Shown: positions 1 to 11,649 of the stretch, one piece after another
How positions within the stretch are numbered: position 1 is the stretch's first letter
Layout: each line of letters begins with the position of its first letter
Assembly (NCBI RefSeq): GCF_019112545.1
Contig: NW_025064896.1
Coordinates: 259,162 to 323,161 of the forward strand
Direction: 5' to 3'
Length of the DNA: 64,000 nt
Source of the DNA: Guyanagaster necrorhizus
Taxonomy: Eukaryota > Basidiomycota > Agaricomycetes > Agaricales > Physalacriaceae
Position numbers and translations under genes: made by a program
Notes under the pieces: generated by a model
What the model saw: only the letters and a program-made list of their open reading frames with translations
Database searches by the model: none
Told to the model about the DNA's origin: nothing

Positions 1-1480
1 GTGTTTGAGAGTTCATTCCTCATTCACTTCTCTTAGTCACTTAGCTGTTACCAAGCACATCACTGTCGGTAGAAGTTGGTGAATCTGAGGAAGGATTGCA
101 GTTCCTTCTTTTTAGTTGGCTCAGGCCACTCAGTTACCCCTGCTACTTTGATCAGGTCCATTTGGATACTTCCTTCACTGATGATGACACCAAGGTATTC
201 TATTTCAGATATCTCAAATTCGCATTTCTCCACTTTGAGGAACAATCAGTGCTTCCTCATGAGGTCTAGTATGCATCATATCAGCTCCCTATGTTCCATC
301 TTCATCTTTGACATGACTAGGATGTCATCAAGATAGATGGTGACCTTTTCAGTGGCAATAAGGTCTTTGAATATATCATTCATCATCCACTGGAATGTTA
401 TGGGGGAGTTGGTGAGCCCAAAAAACATGACCATTGGTTTGAACAGCCCTTGGTTTGTTCTAAAGACCGCCTTCCACTCATCTCCTTTCTTAATCCAGAT
501 GTTGTTATATCCTCACTGGACATCCAATTTTGTGTAGTATTTGGTGCTTCAGAGTTTATCCATTAGTTCTGAGATAAGGGAAAGAGGGTAACGATTCTTG
601 ATCATCATTTCATTTAATTTTTGGTAGTCTTGGACCAGCCGGAGTTTGCCATCTTTTTTCTTCACAAAGAAAAATGGTGATGCCATAGGGGATTTGGACA
701 GGCAAATACATCCACTGGACAAATTCTCATCGAGAAATTTGTCAAGTTCTTGCTACTCTAGATTGCTGAGTGGGTACATTTTGCAGTCTAGATTAGTGGT
801 AGCATTTGGGACTAGCTCAATCGCATGATCTCAGGGTTTCAGGGCTGGGAGTTCATCAAAGCTCTCCTTTTCAAAGAGGTCCCAATAATCTTGTGCCCAC
901 TCCGGTACTATTTCTTCAAAGGTTTTCTCTTCCCTTCCTTCATTAGCCTTGGTGGCTAAGTTATTGGCATGATAAACAGCCTGGATGTGTAATTCTCTTT
1001 GTAGGTCAATGGTGAGGATAGTCTCTCCATCTTCCATCTCCTCATTCCACTGGTCTTCTGAGTCTTCGTCAGGCAGTTCAAATGGGATTTTTCAGCATCA
1101 GCATCTGATGAAGATAATTTGCCCGATCTTCCAATTTACTAATGGATTATGTCATATTAGCCAATCGTGACCAAGGAAGATTTCCTTTGTCCTGAGGTCT
1201 GTTATGGCCAGATCTAATCATTCTGAGTGATCCCCGATAGTGAATCAAATCTCAACAAATTTGGTTATCGACCCAGCCTGGTTTTTTGTCCCATCAGCAT
1301 TGTACACAGGTATGGGGGCTGCAGTTGCCTGAGTCAGGAGTTTGTGCTTGTCAATAAAAGCTCAATTAATAGAACTCTCAGTGCAACCACTGTCTACTAG
1401 AGTGGTTACCGAGTGTTAGGTACATATCATGAGGGTTTCAATTTAGGCTTTGGTTGTCAGGTCTCATCCAGGGGTCTTTG
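1..1480 (-). pseudogene. Gypsy pol fragment: protease and reverse transcriptase, decayed
   Basis: The aspartic protease is recognised by LVDSGCTESS around 1386-1400. After a linker come the RT fingers with [18 protein letters not shown] (about 640-700), the palm motif KLDVQ-stop-GYNNI (about 510-535), the catalytic YLDDILV (315-335), and FLKVEKCEFE with EYLGVIIS (about 180-240). In-frame stops replace residues that are Arg in related elements (before AFIDK near 1360, and in the LI-x-CILDLM region near 265). They also replace two positions that are usually Trp (near 516 and 834). RNase H and integrase are outside the window. Confidence 0.88.
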
Positions 1481-1989
1481 AATGTTGAATGAATCTCTGA
1501 GGCCCTCGTAATTCATCAAGCCATTCGAGGGCCCAGTGGCGTTCTGCCTTTTTTATCCCTTCTATGATCTTGATAGTTACTTCCTCCATCCGAGTCTGAT
1601 GTATCCAGTTTTTGAGTGCAGCTTCTGCTGTGGCCTCTGTTCCTGCTTCTTTGATGGCTCGCCATGTCCATTCAGTATCAAATGGTTTGAGCCAAGTAAA
1701 GAGGCTCTCTGCCCTAGTTCAGCCTGAAGGCAGTTGAGTTTTTGTTTGTGATTCATTGGTGTATGTGTTAATCATTCTTGGTATATTCAAATGCATAGAT
1801 ATAGTTGACATAGTTGTAGCTACAGAAGTACCATGAGTCTAACTAGTGGCTATGAGAGACACACCTTCAATCATCCTGGCCAGCCCAGTGGAATCGCTCA
1901 CTGGCTGGCCCTGCCTTTTACTTCCTCAACCTTCATTTCTATACTGAGTTCTTCTTCTTCTTTCTGCAACTTGGTGATCTGTGCTCATA

Positions 1990-4808
1990 TGTCTTCACAA
2001 GTCTGCTTCTTCTTTGGGCAATCCTTGGCCATGTGCTCCTTTTGGCCACAGTTGAAGCACTTCCCTTTTTTTTTCATTTGGTCAATATCCATCAGTTTTC
2101 TGGCTCTAATATAGGTAGTGCCCATTCCTGTTTTCTGGCTCAAGTAGGATGAGGTCGACAGGGATCTCTGTGATTTCCCAGCAGTTTGCCCTGACTTGTT
2201 TAGAGTTGGCAGGGTCAGCTTCTTGGAGTAGTCTTATAGTATTGATGATTTCGCTTTTTGTCTTTGTTGCTCTTTGTACATTTCAATCATTCTCTCCTTT
2301 CATTCATCGTATCTGACAGGCATTAGTAATTTGATGCCCATCACTGAAATCATCATTAAGTATGAAGAGAGGACTCCTCTCTTGAGAGCCTCGACCATTC
2401 ACCCGTTGTTCCCTACATCATCTCATATTCCTGCCAGTTCTGCAAGCCTTTCCAGCTTATCGAAGTAGTCTATAGCCATCCTATCTCCCATTTTATACTC
2501 CTTGATCTTCTGCTTGTGTACCTCCTGTACTGCTGGATCAATGAATTTGTCATAAAGCATTTGTTTAAACACTGGCCAGGAAGGATATCAATAGTGGCTT
2601 TGCATGGTGGACCGAAAGTTTGAGGTGATCAAGATCCACCATGTTTTGGCCTTCTCTTTCAAATAGGAGGTAGCAAAGGTGACTTTGTTTATGTCAGATC
2701 TTAAATATCCAATGTACACCTCGAAGTATTGCTCACAGTCTATGAGGAATCTGTCAATGTTATTGAAGGCTCCCTTAAAAGGGCAGGGCTTCCAGAGCAG
2801 ATTGGAGCAGCATTGGAGGATGTTGGCATTTTCTGGTAATGGTCCCATTAGATTGGGCCATCCATCGAATGGCAGCTGCTGCCATTCTATGGGAGGTCCC
2901 AGAAAGGAATAGAGTGAATAGTCATCTGCTACCAGGCTTCCCTTTGGTTCTTCTACTTGTATGATTACCCTATCTCATACCATAAACTCGAATTGAACAG
3001 CCTCAGGATCATCCCATACAGGCTCCTTTCCAGCCCCACTAGTTTCTGCCTGGTCAGGCAGTGGTTGTCCTCCTAAGAGTCAGCTACCTTGGCCTGTCCA
3101 AGGGTTTGAATGTCTGATGATCAGCTGTACTCAGATTTTAGTAAGCTGGGTTGCTGTTGTTCATACCGAATAGTTGGAGTCTATAATGGTGCTTTGGATC
3201 GAAGGGTTCTGGTACATGGCTTGTTTCGGCATGACAGATGGGGTTCTCAGTATTGATTGTGGGGTACACAGGATTGGATAAGCCAGTGGTCAGCTAATCT
3301 GGTACTCGGGGTGTCATTGATTATATTATTGGACAGCATAATCTGTTGCTGCTCATCTCAGAATTTCTGTCCACTTGTTAGTGTTTGAATTCATGTATAA
3401 TTGTCCTATTGGTGATGCTATCCAGGCAGCATTTTGCCATAGAAAATTTACCCCTTGCAGATAATATTCTTGGTATTCCTATGCTCTCTCTTCCTATGCT
3501 AATCTTTTTATTTCTTCTTCATCTGTCTCTTCCTGTGAATCATACAGTGGTCTTCTGGGGGGATCACTACTCATGGTTTCTTCTTTCTCACTCTTGTTGT
3601 CCTCCTTGAGGAGGGAACTGATGGGCTGGGCATAAATATTCTCTGCAGCCCCTTGCTGTATTGTTGCTATGCTTCCCTGGCTGGGCACTCAGTCCAGTGG
3701 TTGGGGTGACTTCATAGATGGCGGCAGGTCAGCTTTTGATGGCAGGGTCATACCAGTTTCCCCCTGTTGCTCTTGCCACCTCCACTCACTCATGATAGAG
3801 GCAGACATTGTGTCGGTAGTTATCGCTAATGAGCTGTCTGACCACCCTACTTCCGAGAAAGCCTCGGAGGGCACGGGCAGGGATGTGAGCATTTCCAGAG
3901 ACTCGTAACCCATAGTGTCTGAGGACAGACTCATCACTTCTAAGAACAGAGTCGTTGCTGGGAGTTCGGGAGGAAGGGGGATACTGGAGAGTCAGAGCCC
4001 TGGGACATCATTGTGTTTGGGTCCCATCAGCCTAGTACTCTGGGAATCTGCTGCTTGGGATGCTGGGCTCCTGGAAGACGATGGCTAGGGTGGAGAGATC
4101 AGCTCATATGGGGGCGAGGACACTTGCAACTTCTGGTCATAGTCCATACCAGTTGGTGATGTCAGCCCTTGCTAATCTGTCTCTTTCAATGGCACACTGC
4201 TCTTCTCTGTGGAGCTCATCATACTGGGCGGCCTCCTGTCTCTGCTGCTCATTGTCTATGCTTGCTCCCTCTGACTTGTGACATACTGGCTGTGGCTCAT
4301 TCTGCTGCCTGTGCTCCTTCTGTCAAACAGCATCATCATAGTTAAACAGGACAGTGAAGTCCCATATTGAAAAGTACCGATGGATGGTTTCTTCTCATAT
4401 CTGTCATCGCTGGTCATTGTCTGAGAGAATCCTCCTCATCCTGGAGCTGGCTCTGATAGAGGGATGGGGGCTGTGAGGCTGGCTTCGAGGAGTTCTGGGA
4501 TGGAATTGTTGAGCCATCCGAGAGGCATTGAGAGAGTCCCTGGCATGGTCAGCAATCCCATGGGTACAGAAGGCAGAAGAGGGAGAGGGGGACTGCTGAA
4601 AGAAGTTCTCTGGGAGGTCCTTGTCCTTGTGGTTGGGGGGGGGGGCCTCATACAAGTATATTGTTTTGCTCTGGGATGCCAGTGTCTGGGTTTCCGGGTC
4701 AAGGGGAGCATTGTCTTCCCTCTTCTTCTTGACCATCCTCCTGATGCATGCTACTAGGCCCAGCTTCTGGAGGCTAGTAGGTTGTTCATCAGGATTCAGG
4801 GATGTCAT
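1990..4808 (-). pseudogene. Gypsy gag, decayed
   Basis: The probable start is the Met at 4808, followed by a basic, Pro/Ser-rich, low-complexity N-terminal part. A capsid-like stretch lies at about 2588-2848, with the typical run containing KTWW and an aromatic-rich segment about LIDCEQYF. A single CCHC zinc knuckle, KCFNCGQKEHMAKDCPKKK, lies at 2018-2059, with C-x2-C-x4-H-x4-C spacing; it would bind the genomic RNA. The frame is interrupted several times (for example near 3690 and 2850), so only fragments of 60-130 codons stay open. A G-run at about 4636-4645 is a likely slippage site that may have added a frameshift. Confidence 0.8.
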
Positions 4809-5085
4809 GGAGAGGGAGGTTAGGGGTTATGTTTCATAGGATTTCTCTGATATATAAAAATTTGTTGTAATGTCTGAGGGCCCAGGTGGTGATGGAATGG
4901 CATCTCTAGCACAGCTGGATGATCACCAAAAGTCCTATCAGTGTTCTGATGATGGAAGAAAGGAGTTCAAAGAACTCGTAGTCGAAATTCAGGTCAGTGG
5001 AGGTTGCAGAGGGCATTCGGTTTCTCAGCACAATTGAGCTTGAGAAAGAGAAGCAGAAAGCTTCGAGCTAATTGTTAAGCCCAAG

Positions 5086-5517
5086 TGTCACATGGTGAGA
5101 CACATGTGATAAACAGGCATCCCTTCACACTTCAAGGGATCATCTGAGTTCACTTATTGTGCACCTTTTCTGATGTGACTCAAGATTAGAGAATTGACTC
5201 AAGGTAGAATGGTGAAGATAAACTTTAGCTCAAAGCTGGGGTATGCCAGCAAGAGCTATGGGTCTTAAATACTGTACAAGTCATGCTAATAATACTCCTA
5301 CTAATTGTATCATTCTGTGTCCATAGTGCTCATTGTCCTTGAGCATCATTACTGCACATAAAAGGTTGATTGTGTGTGGTCAGGCAGTTGGTCGTTAAGT
5401 GTAGGAATAATCAGTGGATGGTCTAGTTGTGATGACTAAGCCTTTCCACAGTTCCAAAAGGGGACATTCTGACTAAGCATAGGAGTTAAAGAAAATAAAA
5501 TAGATGAAATTGTAACA
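5086..5517 (-). repeat. 5' LTR of the gypsy element
   Basis: On the minus strand the segment starts TGTTAC and ends GTGACA, giving imperfect inverted ends of the TG...CA type. Its length is 432 bp. The boundary is supported from outside: immediately to the right (from about 5523) the sequence is homologous to 9913 onward, and that similarity does not continue into the LTR. The five bases GAGAG at 5518-5522 are a candidate target-site duplication. The matching left copy is not in the window, so the duplication cannot be confirmed. The sequence just inside the LTR (5085 downward, starting CTTGGGCTTAAC) should contain the primer-binding site. It does not look like an initiator-Met tRNA complement and I cannot name the primer. 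Confidence 0.75.
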
Positions 5518-5522
5518 GAGAG

Positions 5523-6760
5523 ATTCTTCATCTGACAAAAATATGAAATTGGATTATATTCAGAAGTCAACCAGAAACTTCATTTCATTTTCAAAGCAAA
5601 AGTGTAAACAACAATTTGCTGGATGAGTGGATTTCTATACATATAGAGAAGCCCTTGAAATAGATGTAGACCATCATTATATATTTGCTGGATAGCATTA
5701 TTCCATGTGTGCAGAGAGGAGATTTGAAAATGAACCAGCATATACTCACAAAGTCAATAAACTATCATCAAGAGAATAGCTACACAAGGAAAAAAAATGA
5801 CAGAGTATTATCCTCAAGCTTACAAACATTATCCTGAAAACTGAGATCCATAATTGCACAGAGAAGCAAAGCACATTGGTTGGCAAGAGATCTGCAAGTT
5901 TAAGATGAACCCATTGTCCTATGATTCTAGTCTGATTAGTATAGCCAGAGGTGAAAGGTCTTAATTAAAGGAAGGTTTGACTCAGAGACATAATGATGCT
6001 AATCAATCAAAGAGCTAATTGCCTAGTGTGTTCTTCTCAGATGTCAAAGCCAAAATATACATTCTCCTGCATCGTTATCTGAATCCACTCAAAGATGCAT
6101 TACTTCAGTGATTCCACTGCTCAGAAGTAACAGTTTGTGATAGTGAGAAAGAGAGCTGTAATTGAGAAGAAATTTCTGGAGCTTGAGAAAGGGTATTAGA
6201 GATAAACACTGTGATCTTGATGTTGATGATGAGTAAGTCATGTAGCTATTCATGCATGACCATCATGGCAGTTTCTCATGGACAATCTCTCTATTGCAAC
6301 AGCTGAGACCATTTCACATTGTCCAGTGATATCAATGGATGCACATATCCCAAGATGATCTTGAGCTAATCTATTCACCTGTACACTGGACCTATCCAGC
6401 CTATTGAAACTAGCACTAATCATCATTGTAGCAGTAGTATTTTTGCCATTCATCCTTGTGCTGATGGTGATAAAAGGCAGACAGAAAGAAGAGACTAACA
6501 CATGTAGAGGAAGAATTTGAATGATAATGAGAATTGTGTTTTGCTTGCTGGACATTCAGTCATCAGATCATCCATCTAAGATATACACAGTCTAGGCTGA
6601 CTTTCTCTCTGTGTCAGCATCAGAGGCTTTGGTTATAAGGGTAGAATATACACTCACCTTGATGTATGGAAGGACAGGTCATGGTTCAGGTCAGAGTAGC
6701 TACAAACATTGTTATGCAAGAACAATCGCAATAATGTTATAATAGAAAATGAAAAGCAAG
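5523..6760. other. CpG-depleted flank next to the retrotransposon
   Basis: There is no intact gene. The first 250 bases (5523-5774) are a diverged copy of 9913-10150. Where the right-hand copy has CG, this copy almost always has TG or CA. The rest is AT-rich with few CpGs and scattered stops. A short hydrophobic reading stretch at about 6398-6480 resembles the membrane segment encoded at 14535-14640 (see that entry), so this is probably a decayed paralogue of it. I see no promoter or RNA gene. Confidence 0.7.
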
Positions 6761-6777
6761 AATTATGCTCTGGTAGT

Positions 6778-6847
6778 CTATTGTTTAGTACGAGTCTATC
6801 ATGTGATTTATGTCACACAGAACCTGGGTTCGACTCCCAGCCATAGA
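6778..6847 (+). pseudogene. tRNA-Asp-like pseudogene
   Basis: It aligns with the intact tRNA-Asp at 17738. It begins CTCTGGTAGT, keeps the D-arm-like TTTAGTAC, and has a T-arm CTGGGTTCGACTCCCAG identical in the stem. The acceptor ends no longer pair well (CCATAGAG), and the anticodon region reads ATCA where the intact gene has GTCA. It lies in the CpG-depleted zone. Confidence 0.6.
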
Positions 6848-6849
6848 GT

Positions 6850-9210
6850 GGAATAGTTGACTCCTTTTTCCCCATGTTCCAGGCAGGTCCAGTACTCACG
6901 GCTCAGGACTTGTAACGGACAGGCCCGAGAGAGTATACTAGTCTTTGTGTGGATTTTTTCCCCTCATACCAATATGCATGCAATTGTGAGGAGTGTGGTT
7001 TACTGAGTTCTTCTGATGTACTCTTATATCACCGTTGTTGCTAATATCACCATCTACAGCATACTTGCAACTGCATTGGGGGGGAAAAAAGTAAACTTGG
7101 TCTGCGGAGGGGTTGACTGGCTGGCAGGATAAATAGAACCTTTTCAGAAGGTGAGCGACAATATCATATGGACTGAAAAGGTGTTCCATATCATGGGTTT
7201 ACACGTCTGCGATGGTACGAATGGTGAAGAGACACACCGCTTTGAGTACAAGGTATCTAAATGGATATGAAGATGACAAAATCAAAAGCCTGTAAATCCT
7301 ACGACATCCATTAAGACATGTATTTGTACACCCAATTGCAAGAGAGGCGCAAGTCTAGAACCTGCCGACACACTTACACGATGTGCTTCCTGGGGAGAAG
7401 GGGTGCACGAGCTGCTATCACCAGCCGACGACATGACATTTAACACTGGCAGGGGAAGAAGATGCGACTCGCTGTCATGCATACCTACAGAGCTAAACAC
7501 GCACTATCGTTTATTGGTGCAACCACATCCACCTTGGCAGGTACGAGACGCAGTTTCCATACGTACCGCACCCTTCTTTGGGGGTGCTGAGGAGTCTACC
7601 ACCAGTAGAAAGGACACTGCTGCAAGTACAGAAGTAATGGTCAAATGTCCAGGAGCTTGGGGCCCATCGATAAGGGTGATAAAACTTGACCAAAGTTTCC
7701 TTGTAGGGAGACTTTGCAGGAAACGACAGGCTATGATGGCGAGAGGAGAATCGAGCGGCGGACGCTTTGTGGACGCATCAGTGGCAGTTGGGATTCTGGT
7801 ACACGTGACTGTTGTTTTCAAATTTGAGGTTCTTTCTGATACTACGATCTTGGATTTTCATGGATCCAGCACCTATCGACATCATGTGCACAGCATGCAA
7901 GAAGAAAACTGGAGGTCCTCTACTTGAATCTATACCCAGCCGTGCACTCGGAAATCGATGTAGCTGAGGCATTGAAAAACGCAGACCATCTGGTACGTGA
8001 TTTGATTCTTACTCGAGTACTCTCTCTCTTACTTTTCTCAATATGTCTAGTATTTGACCTTTTGGTAACAGCTTGACTTGAACAAAAGGTGATTCCAGCA
8101 AAACGAAGATTGCACCATTTCCCGACAGAACGCCCACAATGTTCTCGACAGCGCCGTGATCTGCGTCATCGTCATCTAGTCGGCACGACGAAATGGCTCA
8201 CCGTTTCCAGCCGGTCCTGCATCCGGTCCACGCACTCCGCTTTTTGTTCCATGACCCAGTGCACAGAAAGATACGGCTCGGTGGACCAGCAAACGCCTTT
8301 CTTGCGTATGCGTGACCGCATACGATTCCGTCCCATGGCAGCGAGCCACCAGAGCTACGTGATTTGGCGAACATCAAATAGGGCCCTGAGTGCTATAGAG
8401 GACCGTGTACCTCCCCATCCTGTTTCCACCACGGCTCTGCGCTAGCGAATACAGAGCGTTGGTTCCCCGAGTCACTTATCTGGCCAGCGAGACGTGTGCG
8501 CAAAGATCGGGTCAGACGGACGAGAGCTTCGTCACGAGTGCGTTTCTTCCGCCCGCTCATGTTACCCCTCCATCGTGAAATCATCGTTTTCCAGCTCTAC
8601 AATTTCGGGTGTCCATGTCAAGGCTGTCGCACTCGTTGCTCTGGCGGTCCACTTTTCCCTGAACGACGCTCACTCTAAGACGTGCTCTACTGAGCTTACA
8701 AGAGAGAAAGGAGAACGGCGAAACCTGACATCTAAACGAGGATGGTGATCCTTATACCCAGCTGAAGAATTGCTCATGGAGATATCGTGTCGTCTTTCAT
8801 GTAACTGCATACCTCTTCCTAGGCCGGAGAATTCGTCATGGTGCACCATTGACAATACGATGGTGCCATGTAATGATGAGATGAGATGGTAGTAGCCTCC
8901 ATCTGACACGCTTCTTCTTCCCTCCTCAAGCTAAAGGCGGGAAGACATGTCCCTGCTCGAAGTACCAAGATCCAGAATCTGGCGTGCGCGGTCGGTGAGT
9001 TGCTTGCTATAAGCTGTTTTCTCGCCCCTTCTCATGGCTTCTCCGCAGCGCTGCTCAATGCTTACCCCCTCGGTTTCCTGGATATGTGAGTTTCTCACTA
9101 AATCTGTTCTTGGACCCATAGTGCAGGGTGAAGATCCCGATTCCGCACCAAGAGACAATCATCTCGTCGAAATTATGATATATACTATAGTTTAGCGTAA
9201 GATATTATCG
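6850..9210. other. Degenerate sequence without a recognisable gene
   Basis: CpG content rises again after about 7200. Open stretches occur (for example 7403-7927 plus, 174 codons; 8089-8445 plus), but they are Arg/Ser-rich, overlap antisense frames, and show no domain I know. A short segment at about 7920-7992 reads as a plausible exon end (YPAVHSEIDVAEALKNADHL followed by GTACGTG), but I could not extend it into a gene. It is best treated as gene remnants. Confidence 0.4.
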
Positions 9211-9215
9211 ACCAC

Positions 9216-9282
9216 TCCTCACTCTTTGGTGGTATATCGGTAATTTACTGAGCCATGGGTTCGACTCCCAGCTAAAGAGATA
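9216..9282 (+). pseudogene. tRNA-Asp-like pseudogene lacking the anticodon arm
   Basis: It starts TCTTTGGTGGTATATCGGTAATTTAC and ends with a T-arm reading TGGGTTCGACTCCCA and an acceptor CTAAAGAG. That acceptor still pairs with the 5' end. Between the D-arm and the T-arm only a few bases remain, so the anticodon stem-loop has been deleted. It is clearly related to the tRNA-Asp at 17738. Confidence 0.6.
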
Positions 9283-9734
9283 CAGCCTTAGTCATGCACT
9301 TTTTCTTATCCATACAATTCACTCCATTTCAATTGCATTGTGCATATTTGTGAGTCTTCTCATATTACCCTGACGGTTCGTGGTTCTGTAGCACCAAGGA
9401 AAGAGGCTGTTTCAATTGTGAAGCTGAAAGGTTTTTTTTTTTTGTGCAAATCTGTGCATTTGGAAACCGCATTTTGGCACGAGTTTATTGTTGTGGTCTG
9501 GCAAGGCTGATCATATAGAGTCGCGCACCCACCGGAGCTTCGGTCGACCCCAGTTCAGTCCATACCGGTGTCAATGACTTTGTAGTCTTCGTCCAGTTAA
9601 TATGCGCTCCTCATGACTGAAAATCCCGATGATCTGGCAATCCGAATTCGAAACTGGACACCTGCGGCGAGAGAGGGAGATTCAAAATGGGTCCCTTGTT
9701 GGCGATAACAATACCAACTATGAACTAAAATACC

Positions 9735-9800
9735 ACCGTTGAAGTAGTGTATTGGTTATTACACATACCCGAAAGTTGGGTTCAACCCCCAACCAGGGGC
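9735..9800 (+). pseudogene. tRNA-Asp-like pseudogene, strongly decayed
   Basis: The block has a D-arm-like GTATTGGTTATTAC, then CGAAAGTTGGGTTCAACCCC with a matching CCAACCAGGGG. This parallels CGAAAGCTGGGTTCGACTCCC of the intact tRNA-Asp at 17738. The anticodon arm is collapsed and the acceptor stem is not restored. Confidence 0.5.
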
Positions 9801-9912
9801 ATAAACGCTATAGTATGACAGGTTTTTTTATCTCAATCATTGCGCTTTGTGCATCGCGGGAGAAGGGAATGCTTCCATAATTGACTCCGCAGAAGAAAAG
9901 AGGCGGACGGGG

Positions 9913-10150
9913 GATTCTTCATCTGACAAATACAGAGTTGGATTGTATTCGGAAGTCAACCAGAAACTTCCTTTCATTTCCAAAGGAAAAGTGTAATATA
10001 TACGTGAAAAAGCCCCCGGAATAGATGTAGACCATCGTTACATATTTGACGGACGGCATTATTCCGTGCGCGCAGAGAGGAAGATTCGAAAACGAACCGG
10101 CGCATACTCACAAAGTCGACGGACTGTCATCGAGAAGAGAATAGCTACCA
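9913..10150. repeat. CpG-rich paralogue of 5523-5774 (empty-site copy)
   Basis: It runs from ATTCTTCATCTGAC to GAATAGCTACCA and matches 5523-5774 almost throughout. The CG dinucleotides here, for example in GACGGACGGCATTATTCCG and the following GCGCGCAGAG, are replaced by TG or CA in the copy beside the retrotransposon. Upstream of 9913 the similarity ends, and the base run GGGGG takes the place of LTR plus GAGAG. Confidence 0.8.
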
Positions 10151-10959
10151 TGTTACACGCACGCCGACTCTGGAGGTTCGCCCTGTCTTCTCGAACCAGC
10201 GTATATTTGCACAACGTAGACGTCGGGATGAAGAAAGAAAACCGACCTCCGTTGTCGCAAGCAGTAGTGGCTGGTCAGCCACAATTCCATAGAAATTTAC
10301 TACTCTGGACGTCGCAGCAGCAAGTAGTATCCGGACTCGGGATGGGAACGACATCTTCCCCTGCCACCACAATTCAGCCGTCGATAGAGGTAGAATGATA
10401 TGCAGTCCCAATAAGAGTCATGAGGGAGACCTACTTCACCACCTGCGTCACGAAATCAAGTAACCTTGCACCAGCCGCCATGCGCGCGGTAGTCGGTCGA
10501 GATGTATCGAACTTCACATCCGAAAGGGCAAGATTGCATCAGGCTAACAGGTTTGCCGAGAGAGACTGGAGTCTCTATGGCAAATCGAAACTGCTTGGAG
10601 TGTTGACAAGCCATCATTGACTCCTTGGAGATGCTAGGAGCTTATTCGATGTACCTCACAGCATGCCATTAAAGCATCATATGTTTTCCGATGAGAAGAC
10701 ATGTCCCTCATGAGCATTCGGGAATATAGGACAGGAGAAAGGGCGACATCAGGGGCGCTGTCATCTTCTCCCATGTACAAGTAGACCTGGCACCACGGCA
10801 ATATTTGCACAACTTCGGTACCGCCTCGATGAACAAAACTTTGCTTGTTTGAGTCACCCAGTACATATAGGGCACGTAGATATCCAAAATTTTCTTCATG
10901 GGCTTCCCGACGTAAATGAAGATGTCAAGAAATATGCGGAGGCGGCTACAGTGGATAGA

Positions 10960-11640
10960 TGGTAGTCGGCGGATGGAAGTGCCTTGTTCCACGAAAGGGA
11001 GGGCGCGGAAAAACCGCGGCATCGAAGGGATCGAACATCCTTCTTTTCCAAAACATGACGACAGGAAAGAGGGGAGAGGTGGCAAACACCCGGTGCCGCC
11101 CCTTCACTTGCGAGTATTGCAGAAAGGTCGAGAGATAGGACGAGCGAGAACCTGCCACCTCTCAGCCCAAAATCCTTCTCGGTAAAATCTGGGAGGTAGT
11201 AAAGCTCTAGAGCGGCCTGTTCAAGAGGGCTCTCCTTGATCTCGTCGTGGGCAACTGCAGGCGCTATTGGACCATGCGTCACCCTAGCTGCAGACTGTAG
11301 CTCTTTAATTTTGGCGACGGGGATAGTAGGAGCAAAGTGTCTCATAAAGCAGCACAAGACCACGAAGATGGCCTCGAGTATCCGTCACCGGTCGATGAGA
11401 ATGAGAGTTAATGGATATGTTGTTGAGATAGAAGATCGAGAGATATTCTTGTGGACTGGGTGTGTTGGTATGTAGCCAGTTTCGTGGCTCCTTGATAATC
11501 CCTATTGGGAGGGCGTGGCACTCCTATGCGGGTTAGAACACGTCGGGATGACACGATGAGATTGCTCACTGCGAGAAAAAGCGAGGTGCCAGGGGAGCAT
11601 ACTAGCACGTATCTAATTCTAGGCCCAATCATACGGCTTC
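10960..11640 (-). repeat. Degenerate duplicated segment, copy A
   Basis: It is similar to 13130-13870. Anchors are CTTGTTCCACGAA with GGGAG (10983 onward, compare 13168), CATCGAAGGG (compare 13242), and GTTGAGATAGA followed about 20 bases later by TTC-TGTGGAC (11423 onward, compare 13637). On the minus strand an open stretch of 155 codons (10896-11363) begins inside it. Its counterpart in copy B is in a different state of preservation. I recognise no domain. The sequence upstream of the open stretch is the best conserved part, which could be an old promoter and 5' region. Confidence 0.45.
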
Positions 11641-11649
11641 CTCCTTCAT

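Larger units (their letters stand above)
1..5517 (-). mobile_element. Degenerate Ty3/gypsy LTR retrotransposon, 5' part
   Basis: The element reads right to left: an LTR at 5086-5517, a leader, gag, protease, then reverse transcriptase, which runs off the left edge of the window. RNase H, integrase and the other LTR lie outside. Visible landmarks are the CCHC knuckle (2018-2059), the protease DSG (1386-1394) and the RT YLDD (324-335). All reading frames are cut by many TGA and TAG codons, so no functional polyprotein can be made. Several stops sit where Arg is conserved in gypsy proteins, which fits CGA to TGA decay. CpG is clearly rarer than in the host genes further right. By order (protease, RT) and motifs this is gypsy rather than copia. 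The copy is dead. Confidence 0.93.

Noticed and set aside
400..900. TGA read as tryptophan in the retroelement (alternative genetic code)
   Set aside because: Two TGA codons do sit at usual Trp positions, but other TGA codons replace Arg, TAG stops also occur, and normal TGG codons are present nearby. Decay explains all of them.
7403..7927. 174-codon plus-strand frame as a gene
   Set aside because: Arg/Ser-rich composition, no motif, overlapping antisense frames of similar length, and location in a decayed region. Not enough to call a gene.
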